Shown here one piece after another: positions 17,707 through 27,400 of a stretch of DNA of 64,000 nt (position 1 is the stretch's first letter; each line of letters starts with the position of its first letter). This DNA is from Bacillota bacterium (lineage in GTDB: Bacteria; Bacillota; Clostridia; Lachnospirales; Bianqueaceae): the NCBI GenBank assembly GCA_017620135.1, contig JAFZQZ010000101.1, positions 1 through 64,000 of the forward strand. Direction: 5' to 3'. The notes under the pieces were generated by a model. The model was not told the DNA's origin. It saw only the letters and a program-made list of their open reading frames with translations, and ran no database searches. A program made the position numbers and the translations under genes.

Positions 17707-19026
17707 ATGAGTCAGATCAATCTATTCGAGGATCATCCTGTATCGGTCCCTCTTCCCAGCCGTCTTCGTCCGACGTCGCTCGATGAATTCGTCGGTCAGA
17801 AGCATCTGGTCGGGGAAGGTATGATCCTTCGTCAGATGATCCAGCGGGATGATATTTCTTCCATGATCTTCTGGGGGCCTCCCGGCGTCGGAAAGACCAC
17901 GCTGGCCCGCATCATCGCAGGCCAGACCAAATCGGAATTCGTGGACTTCAGTGCCGTGACCAGCGGGATCAGGGAAATCAAGGAAGTGATGGCGCATGCG
18001 GATCAGAGCCGCCTTCTGGGCGTAAGGACCGTTTTGTTCGTTGACGAGATCCATCGGTTCAACAAAGCCCAGCAGGACGCTTTTCTTCCATATGTCGAAA
18101 AAGGAAGCATCATCCTGATCGGGGCGACGACCGAGAATCCTTCCTTCGAGGTCAACAGCGCTCTTTTATCCCGCTGCCGTGTTTTTGTCCTGAAACAGCT
18201 GACGGAAGATGACCTGGCCGAGCTACTTAACCGCGCCATTGTCCATCCGCAGGGATATAAGGACCAGAATGTTACGATAACGGATGATCAGATCCGGATC
18301 ATTGCCCGTTTCGCGAACGGTGACGCCCGTACTGCGCTGAATACGCTGGAGATGGCTGTTCTGAACGGTCAGATCTCCAGTCAGGGGATCCTGGTGACGG
18401 ATGAGATCATCAGCCAGTGTACGAATCGCCGCTCCCTGCTCTATGACAAGTCCGGAGAAGAACATTACAATCTCATATCCGCGCTTCATAAATCCATGCG
18501 CAATTCCGATCCGGATGCGGCTGTGTATTATATGCATCGAATGCTGCAGGGAGGCGAAGAACCACTGTACATCGCCCGGCGTCTGATCCGCTTCGCCAGT
18601 GAGGATGTAGGTCTCGCCGACCCGCAGGCGCTGCCCCTTTGTGTCGCCGCCTACCAAGCCTGCCATTTTCTCGGTATGCCGGAATGTGATGTCAACCTGG
18701 CAGAAGCCGTCGTTTATCTGAGCATGACAGCCAAATCGAACGCCCTGTATGTCGCGAGCGAGGAAGCGAAACGGGATATCCGGGAAAAGCCGTTGGAACC
18801 GGTGCCTCTCCAGATCCGGAATGCCCCCACGAAACTCATGGAGGACCTTCACTACGGCGAAGGTTACGAATATGCTCACAATACGGAAGAAAAGCTCACG
18901 AAAATGGTTTGTCTGCCGGATTCTCTGAAGGACCGCCGCTACTACCGGCCTGCCGGTCAGGGACGCGAAAAAGCCATCAAAGAACGGCTGGAAGCTATCC
19001 TCGCGTGGAAAAAACAGGAAGACTAA
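17707..19026 (+). CDS. rarA: Replication-associated recombination protein RarA (MgsA/WRNIP1 family AAA+ ATPase)
   Basis: From the ATG at 17707 the protein is 439 residues. It shows LRPTSLDEFVGQKHLVGEG, Walker A GPPGVGKTT (about residue 59), Walker B with FVDEIHRFNKAQQDAFLP, sensor GATTENPSFEVNSALLSRCRVF, and the C-terminal tetramerisation part with RRLIRFASEDVGLADPQAL. RarA acts at stalled replication forks. An open frame continues 35 codons upstream through the tRNA gene, but the AAGGAG site and the family N-terminus (MSQINLFEDH) fix the start at 17707. The gene ends facing oadA, with a large hairpin between. Confidence 0.95.
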   Translation: MSQINLFEDHPVSVPLPSRLRPTSLDEFVGQKHLVGEGMILRQMIQRDDISSMIFWGPPGVGKTTLARIIAGQTKSEFVDFSAVTSGIREIKEVMAHADQSRLLGVRTVLFVDEIHRFNKAQQDAFLPYVEKGSIILIGATTENPSFEVNSALLSRCRVFVLKQLTEDDLAELLNRAIVHPQGYKDQNVTITDDQIRIIARFANGDARTALNTLEMAVLNGQISSQGILVTDEIISQCTNRRSLLYDKSGEEHYNLISALHKSMRNSDPDAAVYYMHRMLQGGEEPLYIARRLIRFASEDVGLADPQALPLCVAAYQACHFLGMPECDVNLAEAVVYLSMTAKSNALYVASEEAKRDIREKPLEPVPLQIRNAPTKLMEDLHYGEGYEYAHNTEEKLTKMVCLPDSLKDRRYYRPAGQGREKAIKERLEAILAWKKQED

Positions 19027-19062
19027 ATTAGATACAGTAAGAATTGTTCTTGAGAAAGCGTA

Positions 19063-19154
19063 AAGGACCCAGGACAGTTTTTGATCCCGAGTTATGCGGC
19101 GCAGCCGCATCTGCCGAGGGACAAAAACTTCGTCCTGGGTCCTTAGCGTTTTTT
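19063..19154. terminator. Large nested hairpin between convergent rarA and oadA
   Basis: A 13-bp perfect outer stem (19063-19075 with 19132-19144) encloses a 7-bp stem (19077-19083 with 19122-19128), a 4-bp stem (19085-19088 with 19118-19121), an internal loop and an inner 7-bp stem with a GCA loop (19094-19110). Six T follow on the plus strand at 19149-19154. It probably ends rarA transcripts and perhaps oadA transcripts, but it is much larger than a normal terminator. Confidence 0.75.
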
Positions 19155-19165
19155 AAGAATGATCT

Positions 19166-20605
19166 TTATTTCCCGGAATCCTGCACATACAGTCTTCTGA
19201 CTTCCGGTTCTTTCTTCTCTTCTTTCTTCAGCGCCGCGGCTTCTTCTGCCTTGCCGTCACGCCACTCGAAGAATTTCAATGCGACCTGCGGGAACAACGC
19301 GTAGGAAAGAACATCTTCTTCCTTGTGCGCTTTGTCTCCGAGTTCTTCTTTGTATTTCTCATACTCGGGACCGATCAGGTCGGCTGGGCGGCAGGTGATG
19401 ATCTCTTCCGGCTTGATTCCCGCTTTCGCGCGGACTTCTTCATTGATCTCACCGGGCACCTTGCCGTATTCGCCCTTCAGGACGCCTTTGGCTTCCTTGG
19501 TGACCATCTTGTAGCGTTCACCGGTCAGTACGTTCAGCACGGCCTGAGAACCGACGATCTGAGAAGTCGGCGTAACGAGCGGCAGATAGCCGAAATCTTT
19601 TCTGACTCTCGGAACTTCCGCAAGCACATCGTAGTACTTATCTTCCTGTTTCGCCTGAGCCAGCTGGGAGATAAGGTTGGAAAGCATGCCGCCGGGAACC
19701 TGATACAGCAGTGTGTTGGTATCCACGCGAAGCACTTTCGTGTTCAGGGATCCTTCATCCTGCAGTCTCTGTGCGACTTTACGGAAATGGACAGCCGCTT
19801 CGGAAAGTTTTTTCAGATCAAGTCCTGTGTCACGTTCCGTTCCCTGCAGCGTCGCGACCAGAGATTCGGTGGTCGGCTGCGCCGTACCGTTGGCCATCGG
19901 AGACAGCGCGGTATCGACGATATCGACGCCGGCTTCCGCAGCTTTCAGGTATACCATGTCACCGGTACCGGTGGTGTTATGCGTATGCAGATGCAGCGGG
20001 ATCGAAAGTTCGCTCTTCAGTCTCTTGACCAGACTGTAGGCCGCGTAAGGAAGCAGCAGGTTCGCCATATCCTTGATGGCGATAGTATCGGCGCCCATAT
20101 CCTGCAGCTGGCAGGCAAGGCGTACGAAATAATCTTCGTCATGGACCGGGCTGATCGTGTAGCTGATACAGGCTTCCACCGTACCGCCATAGTATTTGGT
20201 ATATTTCATGGCCGCTTCCATGTTGCGCGGATCGTTCAGCGCGTCAAAGATACGGACCACCTGGATACCGTTTTCGATCGATTTTTTACAGAACTGCTCT
20301 ACGACGTCATCCGCGTAGTGCTTGTAGCCCAGAAGGTTCTGGCCGCGCAGCAGCATCTGCAGCGGGGTCTTCGGCATGGCTTTCTTCAGAGCTCTTAATC
20401 TTTCCCACGGATCCTCATTGAGGAAACGCATGCAGGAATCGAAGGTAGCGCCGCCCCAGCACTCCAGAGACCAGTAGCCGATGTTGTCCAGGATCTCGCA
20501 GGCAGGGAGCATATCTTCCGTACGCATACGGGTCGCCGCCTGGGACTGATGCGCGTCACGCAGGATGGTATCGGTAATTCTTAAGGGATTGTTTGCCATA
20601 TTCAT
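19166..20605 (-). CDS. oadA: Oxaloacetate decarboxylase alpha subunit / carboxyltransferase (pyruvate carboxylase subunit B type)
   Basis: The 479-residue protein is the carboxyltransferase subunit: TIM-barrel HMGL-like domain with ITDTILRDAHQSQAATRMRTEDM, metal ligands in HLHTHNTTG, the carboxylated-Lys segment AIKDMANLL, then the conserved PYC_OADA region (PGGMLSNLISQL). It ends without a biotinyl domain, which is supplied by the separate carrier at 21919-22266. The charged tail after residue 450 is short and variable. In the four-gene unit it transfers the carboxyl group from oxaloacetate (or a related acid) to biotin. The start may be either of two ATGs two codons apart behind GAGGAGG. 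Substrate specificity is inferred from family. Confidence 0.9.
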   Translation of the reverse strand: MNMANNPLRITDTILRDAHQSQAATRMRTEDMLPACEILDNIGYWSLECWGGATFDSCMRFLNEDPWERLRALKKAMPKTPLQMLLRGQNLLGYKHYADDVVEQFCKKSIENGIQVVRIFDALNDPRNMEAAMKYTKYYGGTVEACISYTISPVHDEDYFVRLACQLQDMGADTIAIKDMANLLLPYAAYSLVKRLKSELSIPLHLHTHNTTGTGDMVYLKAAEAGVDIVDTALSPMANGTAQPTTESLVATLQGTERDTGLDLKKLSEAAVHFRKVAQRLQDEGSLNTKVLRVDTNTLLYQVPGGMLSNLISQLAQAKQEDKYYDVLAEVPRVRKDFGYLPLVTPTSQIVGSQAVLNVLTGERYKMVTKEAKGVLKGEYGKVPGEINEEVRAKAGIKPEEIITCRPADLIGPEYEKYKEELGDKAHKEEDVLSYALFPQVALKFFEWRDGKAEEAAALKKEEKKEPEVRRLYVQDSGK

Positions 20606-20620
20606 AAGCCTCCTCGAACC

Positions 20621-21877
20621 TTATCCGAACAGTGCCATCAGCACACCGGCAGCGATAGCGGAACCGATAACGCCGGCCACGTTGGGACCCATAGCGTGCA
20701 TCAGCAGGAAGTTGCCGGGTTTCGCTTTCTGACCGACGGTATTGGAAACACGAGCGGCCATCGGAACGGCCGAAACACCGGCAGAACCGATCAGCGGGTT
20801 GATCTTTTCTTTCAGGAACAGGTTCATAAATTTCGCGAGAAGCACACCGCCGGCAGAGCCGCAACCAAACGCGACGATACCCATCGCCATGATGCCGAGG
20901 GTACGAAGGGAGAGGAAGGTGTTGGCGGTCGCTGTCGCGCCGACAGAAATACCGAGGAAGATGGTAACGATGTTCATCATCTCGTTCTGAGCGGTCTTGG
21001 AAAGACGCTCGGTCACACCGCTCTCTTTCAGGAGGTTACCGAACATCAGACAGCCGATCAGGGGTGCGGCGGAAGGTACCAGGAAGGAAACGAAAACCGT
21101 AACGACGATCGGGAAAATGATCTTCTCGACTTTGCGTACGGGACGTAGCTGTTTCATTGTGATCTCGCGCTCTTCCTTGGTCGTCAGCGCTTTCATGATA
21201 GGCGGCTGAATGACCGGGACCAGTGCCATGTAGGAATAAGCCGCAACAGCGATCGGACCCAGCAGATCCGGTGCCAGTCGGGAAGTAACGTAGATAGCCG
21301 TAGGACCGTCCGCGCCGCCGATGATACCGATGGAAGCCGCCTCATTGGGAAGGAATCCCAGCAGTGTGGACGCGGCGATAAAGGTAAGGAAAATACCAAG
21401 CTGCGCCGCGGCACCGAGCAGAAGGCTCTTCGGGTTGGCGATCAGCGGACCGAAATCGGTCATCGCGCCTACGCCCATAAAGATCAAACAGGGATAGATG
21501 CCAAGCTTAACGCCAAGATAAAGAATATCGATCAGGCCTGCCGATACGCTCTGCCCGACAGGGATCTGAGAATAGACACTCTGCGCGACACCGACGGCAG
21601 CCATGTGGTCGGCCAGTTCCTGTGTCATTTCCGCGCCGTGAAGAATGTCCCAGTTTACATGTCCGCCGGCAAAGAAGATCTCATGAAACATCTCTGCGCC
21701 GGGAAGGTTGGTGAGCAGCATACCGAAGGAGATCGGTAAAAGCAAGAGCGGCTCAAACTGCTTTTTGATAGCCAGATACATCAGAATGAAAGCGATCACG
21801 ATCATGATCAGCTGTCTGGGATCACTGCCTACCAAATAGAATCCTGTTTGTTTCAGGAAATTAAGGATATATTCCAT
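20621..21877 (-). CDS. oadB: Sodium-ion-translocating decarboxylase beta subunit
   Basis: This 418-residue integral membrane protein is the sodium pump itself. It has the OadB/GcdB/MmdB features: FLKQTGFYLVGSDPRQLIMI at the start, the long PLLLLPISFGMLLTNLPGAE segment, MGVGAMTDFGPLIANPKSLLLGAAAQLGIF, the family signature GIIGGADGPTAIYVTSRLAP and several further hydrophobic helices ending GPNVAGVIGSAIAAGVLMALFG. The beta subunit decarboxylates carboxybiotin and exports sodium. It lies between the biotin carrier and oadA, with the ribosome site AAGGAG eight bases before the ATG. Confidence 0.94.
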   Translation of the reverse strand: MEYILNFLKQTGFYLVGSDPRQLIMIVIAFILMYLAIKKQFEPLLLLPISFGMLLTNLPGAEMFHEIFFAGGHVNWDILHGAEMTQELADHMAAVGVAQSVYSQIPVGQSVSAGLIDILYLGVKLGIYPCLIFMGVGAMTDFGPLIANPKSLLLGAAAQLGIFLTFIAASTLLGFLPNEAASIGIIGGADGPTAIYVTSRLAPDLLGPIAVAAYSYMALVPVIQPPIMKALTTKEEREITMKQLRPVRKVEKIIFPIVVTVFVSFLVPSAAPLIGCLMFGNLLKESGVTERLSKTAQNEMMNIVTIFLGISVGATATANTFLSLRTLGIMAMGIVAFGCGSAGGVLLAKFMNLFLKEKINPLIGSAGVSAVPMAARVSNTVGQKAKPGNFLLMHAMGPNVAGVIGSAIAAGVLMALFG

Positions 21878-21918
21878 TTGACAAGCTCCTTTTCAAGTTA
21901 TCGGAAAAAGGGCTCTGC

Positions 21919-22266
21919 TCAGGAAAGAACGACCAGAACAGCGCCTGATTCGACGGTGGATCCCTTGGTAACATTGATCGAGGCGACGGTTCCGTCGACC
22001 GGAGCCTGGATCTCGTTTTCCATCTTCATGGCTTCCAGGATCACCAGCGTCTGACCGGCAGCGACCATCTGGCCCTGTGCGACCTTCACATCCAGGATAT
22101 TGCCGGGCATGGGAGCAGTAACAGAAGTTCCGCCGGCAGGCGCAGCCGCCTTAGGTGCTTCTTCTTTCGCGGGCGCAGCCTTGGGAGCGAAATCCTCGCC
22201 TTCCTTCAAGGCCTCTAACGTGATCTCGTAATCCGTACCGTTGACATTGACCAGATACTTTTTCAT
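21919..22266 (-). CDS. Biotin carboxyl carrier subunit of the sodium-pumping decarboxylase
   Basis: The 115-residue protein starts [15 protein letters not shown], continues through a short Ala/Pro/Lys linker (about residues 27-46) and ends with a biotinyl domain whose attachment Lys lies in EAMKMENEI near residue 80. It carries the carboxyl group between OadA and OadB. It corresponds to the free-standing biotin subunit of methylmalonyl-CoA and glutaconyl-CoA decarboxylases and of two-part oxaloacetate decarboxylases, so the substrate of this complex is not settled by this subunit. Confidence 0.92.
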   Translation of the reverse strand: MKKYLVNVNGTDYEITLEALKEGEDFAPKAAPAKEEAPKAAAPAGGTSVTAPMPGNILDVKVAQGQMVAAGQTLVILEAMKMENEIQAPVDGTVASINVTKGSTVESGAVLVVLS

Positions 22267-22286
22267 GGTTGATTTCCTCTCTGCAA

Positions 22287-22592
22287 TCAGATTTTTTTGA
22301 TTGAAATGATTTGGATTTTGTTGATATCGGTCCCCAGTTCCTCCGCGATAGCTGCAGAAACAGCCGCGACGAATTCAGGACGATTCGGAATTTCCCCGGA
22401 AGAAGCACGAGCTGCAGGCGCTGCGGAAGCAGCCGGAAGCGGCGGTGTGATCGACTCACCCGGTTTATCCTTGACCAGAACACCGATGATCTTTCCCAGA
22501 AGCCAGATCAGAAAAATGATACAGATCAGACCAAAGAAAACGACCCCGAGTCCCATGGCTATAACAAGACCGTTGGAGATGCTTAGAAGCAC
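22287..22592 (-). CDS. oadG: Decarboxylase gamma-chain (OadG family) membrane subunit
   Basis: A 101-residue protein with one strong N-terminal membrane helix ([28 protein letters not shown], about residues 10-37), an Ala/Pro-rich linker and a small C-terminal segment [28 protein letters not shown] typical of clostridial OadG-like chains. It anchors and assembles the decarboxylase. The start is a GTG seven bases behind GGAGG. It is the first gene of the oadG-biotin carrier-oadB-oadA unit and follows a promoter at 22632-22660. Confidence 0.85.
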   Translation of the reverse strand: MLLSISNGLVIAMGLGVVFFGLICIIFLIWLLGKIIGVLVKDKPGESITPPLPAASAAPAARASSGEIPNRPEFVAAVSAAIAEELGTDINKIQIISIKKI

Positions 22593-22631
22593 GATAGATC
22601 CTCCTTTCCCTATCTTAGCATACTTGAATTA

Positions 22632-22660
22632 ATTCTATCATGAACCAACGTAAATATCAA
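22632..22660 (-). promoter_or_regulatory. Promoter of the sodium-pumping decarboxylase operon
   Basis: On the minus strand TTGATA (22655-22660) and TAGAAT (22632-22637) are 17 bases apart. The -35 overlaps the stop codon of the RAYT-like gene, and no terminator lies between that gene and the operon. Confidence 0.6.
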
Positions 22661-23397
22661 CTAAAAATCTGCCTCATCCGGTCGACTTTTGATTTGGACA
22701 GACCGCTTGCCCGACTCAGCTGACGGACACTGATCCTCCTGTCCTGAAGAAGTGATCTGACCGCGCTTATGAGACATTCTTCTTCCCCGATCAGAGGATC
22801 TTTTTCTCTGATTTTGTCGCGCGCTCTTTCCAGCATCTGCCTGACTTCCCCGTCCGAAAAAGCGCCTCTTTCCGGTTTTTCCCGGAGCATCCCATCTTCT
22901 GATGATGGAAACAGCGCTCCGGAAAAACCAAACCGGGTTTCATCCAGGATCATTTTCGTATCGATCTGCGGATCCAGCCGGAAATATTCGCGGTAAGAAC
23001 TGAATCGACGAAAATGTCCTTTTCTGTCACGATGCAGCATCTGCACGAGCCGGATCAGTTTTTTTCGGTCTGTGATCTTTTCGCTGATATACCTGTCGCG
23101 GAAGATCCGAATATGGTCCACCGCATAGTGACTCCTGAAATAGCGGCTGTAACTGATCCCGAGCCTTTTCATAAAGTCTGCCAGCTGGCCTTTGGACGTT
23201 GTCTCCAGGACCAGGTGCGCTGTATTGTCCTCTATCAGGTACGCGTAGACCAGGATCTGTGTCTGCTTTCGATAAGACCAGATCCGGCTGATATACGCTG
23301 TTTTGTCTGTATCTTTTAAAAAAACCGGACAGTTTCGGTAACCGGAGACCACGATATGATAGATCCCGGTAGAATCGTTTCTGGCTGTTTTAGGCAT
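22657..23397 (-). CDS. REP-associated (RAYT/IS200-like) Y1 transposase relative with altered HUH motif
   Basis: From MPKTARNDSTGIYHIV (ATG at 23397) the protein is 246 residues. The first half matches the IS200-like Y1 transposase domain of REP-associated proteins: GIYHIVVSGYRN, YAYLIEDNTAHLVLE, LGISYSRYFRSHY and IRIFRDRYISEKI. Where relatives have Asn-His-x-His, this one has Asn-Thr-Ala-His (codons 23215-23223), so the first metal-binding His is missing. The C-terminal part (DRRISVRQLSRASGLSKSKVDRM) looks like the DnaA-type helix-turn-helix seen in clostridial relatives. It sits alone between ftsY and the decarboxylase operon. It may be a domesticated DNA-binding protein or a decaying gene; the frame is intact. 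Confidence 0.75.
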   Translation of the reverse strand: MPKTARNDSTGIYHIVVSGYRNCPVFLKDTDKTAYISRIWSYRKQTQILVYAYLIEDNTAHLVLETTSKGQLADFMKRLGISYSRYFRSHYAVDHIRIFRDRYISEKITDRKKLIRLVQMLHRDRKGHFRRFSSYREYFRLDPQIDTKMILDETRFGFSGALFPSSEDGMLREKPERGAFSDGEVRQMLERARDKIREKDPLIGEEECLISAVRSLLQDRRISVRQLSRASGLSKSKVDRMRQIFS

Positions 23398-23414
23398 GAT
23401 CCTTACTCCTGTAC

Positions 23415-23451
23415 GATAGGGATGACATCCTATCATAACAGAAGTGTCTGT
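23415..23451. repeat. Two small adjacent inverted repeats upstream of the RAYT-like gene
   Basis: GATAGGGATG and CATCCTATC (23415-23434) pair with one bulge, and ACAGA/TCTGT (23438-23451) pair across four bases. They lie within 60 bases of the start of the RAYT-like gene. RAYT genes are often flanked by the palindromes they recognise, but these could also be regulatory or chance. Confidence 0.4.
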
Positions 23452-23473
23452 AAATACCATAAACAGATCATTC

Positions 23474-23508
23474 AGAAAAAAAGAAAACCTGAACGATCTG
23501 TTCAGGTT
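23474..23508 (-). terminator. Rho-independent terminator after ftsY
   Basis: On the minus strand a perfect nine-base stem AACCTGAAC/GTTCAGGTT with a five-base loop is followed by TTCTTTTTTT. It ends the plsX-acp-rnc-smc-ftsY transcript about 30 bases after the ftsY stop. Confidence 0.88.
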
Positions 23509-23535
23509 CACTCATCAAATTTGGTTTTTTCCCGC

Positions 23536-24480
23536 TCAGGGCTCCTTGTCTTCGGCCGACTGTCTTTCATCCAGCGAGAAAAGCGCGGTCGCGAACTCAT
23601 CCGGATCAAACGGACGCAGATCGTCGATCCCCTCGCCGATACCGATATATTTCACCGGGATCTGGAGCTCATTGACGATCCCAATGACAACGCCGCCTTT
23701 AGCGGTTCCGTCAAGCTTGGTCAGAACGATGCCGCTGATCGGCGCCACCTCTTTAAACAGCCTCGCCTGTGAGAGTGCGTTTTGTCCGGTCGTGGCATCC
23801 AGTACCAGCAGGACTTCCCTGTGAGCGGTAGGAAACTCTCTTTCCAGGATCTTGCTGATCTTTCGGAGTTCTTCCATCAGGTTTTTCTTGTTCTGCAGTC
23901 TCCCGGCCGTGTCTACAAGAAGGATGTCCGCCCAGCGGGAATGAGTGATATCCGCCGCGTCGTACACGACCGCGCCGGGATCAGATCCTTCGGCATGCGA
24001 GACAAAAGTCGCTCCGGCCCGGTCCGCCCAGACACGCAGCTGGTCGATAGCCGCCGCGCGGAACGTATCGGCTGCCGCGATCACGACATCATGGCCACCT
24101 TGCTTCAGCTGATAAGCCAGCTTTCCGATGGTCGTCGTTTTACCGGCTCCGTTGACTCCGATCACCAGAAGAACGTTCGTCATCCTGTCGATCACTGCCT
24201 TCGGCTTGCTGGTATAGAGGATCCGCTTGATCTCATCGATGAAAACATCATAGACCTGCTTCGTATACTGAAGTTTTTTCTCTTCCGCCTTGGTCCGGAC
24301 CCGACTGACGATATCCGACGCCGTCGTCATGCCCATATCCGCAAGGATAAGAGACTCTTCCAGTTCATCATAAAAATCGTCTTCTATCTCGCCATACTGC
24401 AGAAAAAGTTCGTCCACGACTCCCATCGAACCTTCTCTGGTCTTCCTAAGGCCTCTTTTCAGCGCGTCAAACAGCCCCAT
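23536..24480 (-). CDS. ftsY: Signal recognition particle receptor FtsY
   Basis: FtsY is the SRP receptor GTPase that docks ribosome-SRP complexes at the membrane. From [17 protein letters not shown] (ATG at 24480 behind GGGGAGG) the protein is 314 residues, a short form without the long acidic A domain of E. coli. The N domain (about 1-95) precedes the G domain with Walker [52 protein letters not shown] and [14 protein letters not shown]. The frame opens nine codons earlier inside smc, but the ribosome site and family N-terminus favour 24480, which overlaps smc by 14 bases. Confidence 0.95.
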   Translation of the reverse strand: MGLFDALKRGLRKTREGSMGVVDELFLQYGEIEDDFYDELEESLILADMGMTTASDIVSRVRTKAEEKKLQYTKQVYDVFIDEIKRILYTSKPKAVIDRMTNVLLVIGVNGAGKTTTIGKLAYQLKQGGHDVVIAAADTFRAAAIDQLRVWADRAGATFVSHAEGSDPGAVVYDAADITHSRWADILLVDTAGRLQNKKNLMEELRKISKILEREFPTAHREVLLVLDATTGQNALSQARLFKEVAPISGIVLTKLDGTAKGGVVIGIVNELQIPVKYIGIGEGIDDLRPFDPDEFATALFSLDERQSAEDKEP

Positions 24481-27400
24481 ATATATCCTCCCCGGATGTG
24501 TTGTCAAAGTTTACGGAAATACACTTGGACACACCCTTTTCTTCCATTGTTACGCCATACAGCGTATCCGCGGCGACCATCGTTCCCTTACGATGAGTGA
24601 TAACGATAAACTGCGTCTCTGAGCACATCTGGCGAAGATATCCGGCAAAGCGCTCTACATTGGCGTCGTCCAGCGCCGCCTCGATCTCATCGAGAATACA
24701 GAACGGAGCCGGATTCAGCTGCTGGATCGCGAACAAAAGCGCGATCGCGGTAAGCGCTCTCTCTCCGCCCGATAAAAGCAGCATGTTCTGCAGTTTCTTT
24801 CCCGGAGGCTGCGCGATGATCTCGATTCCCGCCTCCAGTGACTCTCCTTCTTCACTGAGCCGTAAGATCCCCTGTCCGCCCCCGAACATCCGTTTGAAGA
24901 CCTGATCAAAGGACTCGGCGATCGCCGCGAATCCGGTCTTGAACTGCTCTTCCATTTTCGTCGTCATCTGACGGATGATATCTGTCAGATTCTGTTCAGA
25001 CTTCAGAATATCGTCTCTTTGTCCGGAAAGGAAGGCGCACCGTTCGGTCAATGATTTATATTCGGTGATCGCGCCGACATTCACGGGACCGAGTGCCCGG
25101 ATCTGTTCCTTGAGACGAGAGATCGTCTGCCGGCGTTTTGTCTTGGACAGTTCAGAAGCGGCCAGCATCTGTTCATCGTCGTTGAACTTTCGCTCTGCCA
25201 GTTCTTTCGCGGCTCCGTATGTGATCTCGTACTCTTCCCACATCCGGTCCTGCAGCTCCTCCAGCTCTTTTCTGGCTCTGGCGGACTGAGAATCCAGTCG
25301 GACCTGTTCCTTTTCCAGCACCGCGAAACTTCGAAGGATGTCTTCTGTTTCCCGCAGCGCTTTTTCACGTTCATCATCCACGGTTTGAAAGACACTTTCC
25401 TGATCCCTGATGCTGCATCCCATCTTTTCGATCAGATCTCTGGTCTTTTCCTGCTCTTTCTCCAGAGATTCCACTTTATCCTTTGTATTTTTCAGCGCTT
25501 CGGAAGACAGATTGGATTCATCGATCAGCGCTTCCGCTTCCTGGCTCAGATGATCGATCTCCGTCGTCTCCCATACCGTCTGCTGGGTAAGGAACTGCTT
25601 TTCCTGTTTGATTCCCGCCAGTCGGATCATAAGATTCTGCTTTTCCTCTTTTCCGGCGGCAAGTTCTTCTTCCAGAAGTGCCTCTGCGCTTTGCTCCTGA
25701 TCCAGCTTTTCGGCGGCATCCTTTCGAAGTGACTCCGCTCTCTGAAGCCTGGTCTCGCTTTCCTTCAGTGCTTCTTCATGCTCAAGACGGATCTTATCGG
25801 CGTCTTCGTCCTGCAGTCGTGCCTCGGCAAGGCGGCTTTCCACTTCCTCCATCTGACCCCGGTATTTTTCAAGCTGAGCGCGAAGATCGGTTTCTTCCGT
25901 CCGCTTTTTCCCCAGTTCCAGCTGGATCCTTCTCACTTCTTCGCCGCTGATCCGAAGGTTTTCCGACGCTTCCCGGATCTTTCTGTAGATCTCATCCGCT
26001 TCCTGCCGTTTTTCTTTCAGCGTTCTCTTAAGCTCATCCATTTCCGCCTTTCGGCCGAGGATCCCGCTCTTCTGCTGATGATTGCTTCCGCCTGTGATCG
26101 ATCCGCCGATATTAAAGATATCGCCGTCCAGCGTAACGACCCGCAGACTGTTTCCGAATCGTCTGGAAACAGCGGAAGCGCTGTCAAAGCTTTCACATAC
26201 GACGACTCCGCCAAGCTGTCTGGAAATGACCTTACGATAGATCTCCTTCACACCGACCAGTGAATCGGCAAATCCGATCACTCCCGGCATGGAGAGAACT
26301 TCCGCTTCTTTCTGAAAAGGATTTCTTGCAGTAACCTGATCGAGCGGCATAAACGTCGCTCTCCCGATCCGTTTTTCACGGAGATAGTCTATCAGACTCC
26401 GGACTCCGGAAGTGTTGTCGACGATCACGTTCTGCAGCCCGGCGCCCAGCGCGACATCCATCGCGACCGTAAAGCGCTTGTCCACCTCAATGATATCGGC
26501 GATCGTTCCATGGATCGAGGAGCCCAGTCTCGCCTCCCTCGATCCTTCCGCTGCGCGCTTCAGTTTCATGAGCGCTTTAACGCTTCCGCTGAATCCTTCA
26601 TAATCCTGATCAAGGCCGCTTAACCAGCCGATCCTTCCCTGAAGGTCCTTCAGTTCCAGCATCAGCGATTCCTGATTTCTTTTCAGTTCGTCAGATCTGG
26701 TCTTATTCTCCTGGTACAGTGTTTCCGCTTTCTTTTCTTCCGAAAGAAGATCTTCGATCTTTTTCGCGATCTCTTCTGCCTGATGGGAAAGGGTCGCGAT
26801 CTGTTTCTCGCCCTCTTCCTTTCTTAAGCTAAGGGAAGCGGTCTCTTCCACCCGGCTTTTCATCTGCTCCCGGTCCTGACTGGCGAGCAGCATGAATCGT
26901 TCTCTGGAGGCGGCAGCAAACTGAAGCTCTTCTTCCGCTTCAGTCAGTTTTCGGGCAGCTTCTTTTTCTTTCTTTGACTGTTCTTCCAGTTTCCCGCTTA
27001 CCAGAGCAAAAGCTTCTTCCTTTGTCTTCAGATCGGTTTCCTGTTCGCTGATCGTCTGATCCAGGCTGCGGATCCTGGCTTCTTCCTTTTCCAGCGTATG
27101 CGTTCTGTCCGCGATCCTCTCTTTCAGATCCAGGATACGGATCTGATAAGAATCCATATCTTCCTGATAATGATTGATCTGCTCTTTCAGAACACGTTTA
27201 TCGCCCTCGGAAGTCTCCAGAGACAGTTTCAGTTCACCAAGCTCCTGATTGAGCCTGAGAAGCTTTTTTCTGTTTTCGTCTACATCCTGCGCGAGCTGAT
27301 TCGCTTTTTCTTTCGCCTCAGCTTCTTTTTCACGTGAGGCTGAGATCTGTTCTTCCAGCGCAGACAGGGATTCATCCAGTTTCTCCGACTGGGTTTTCAG

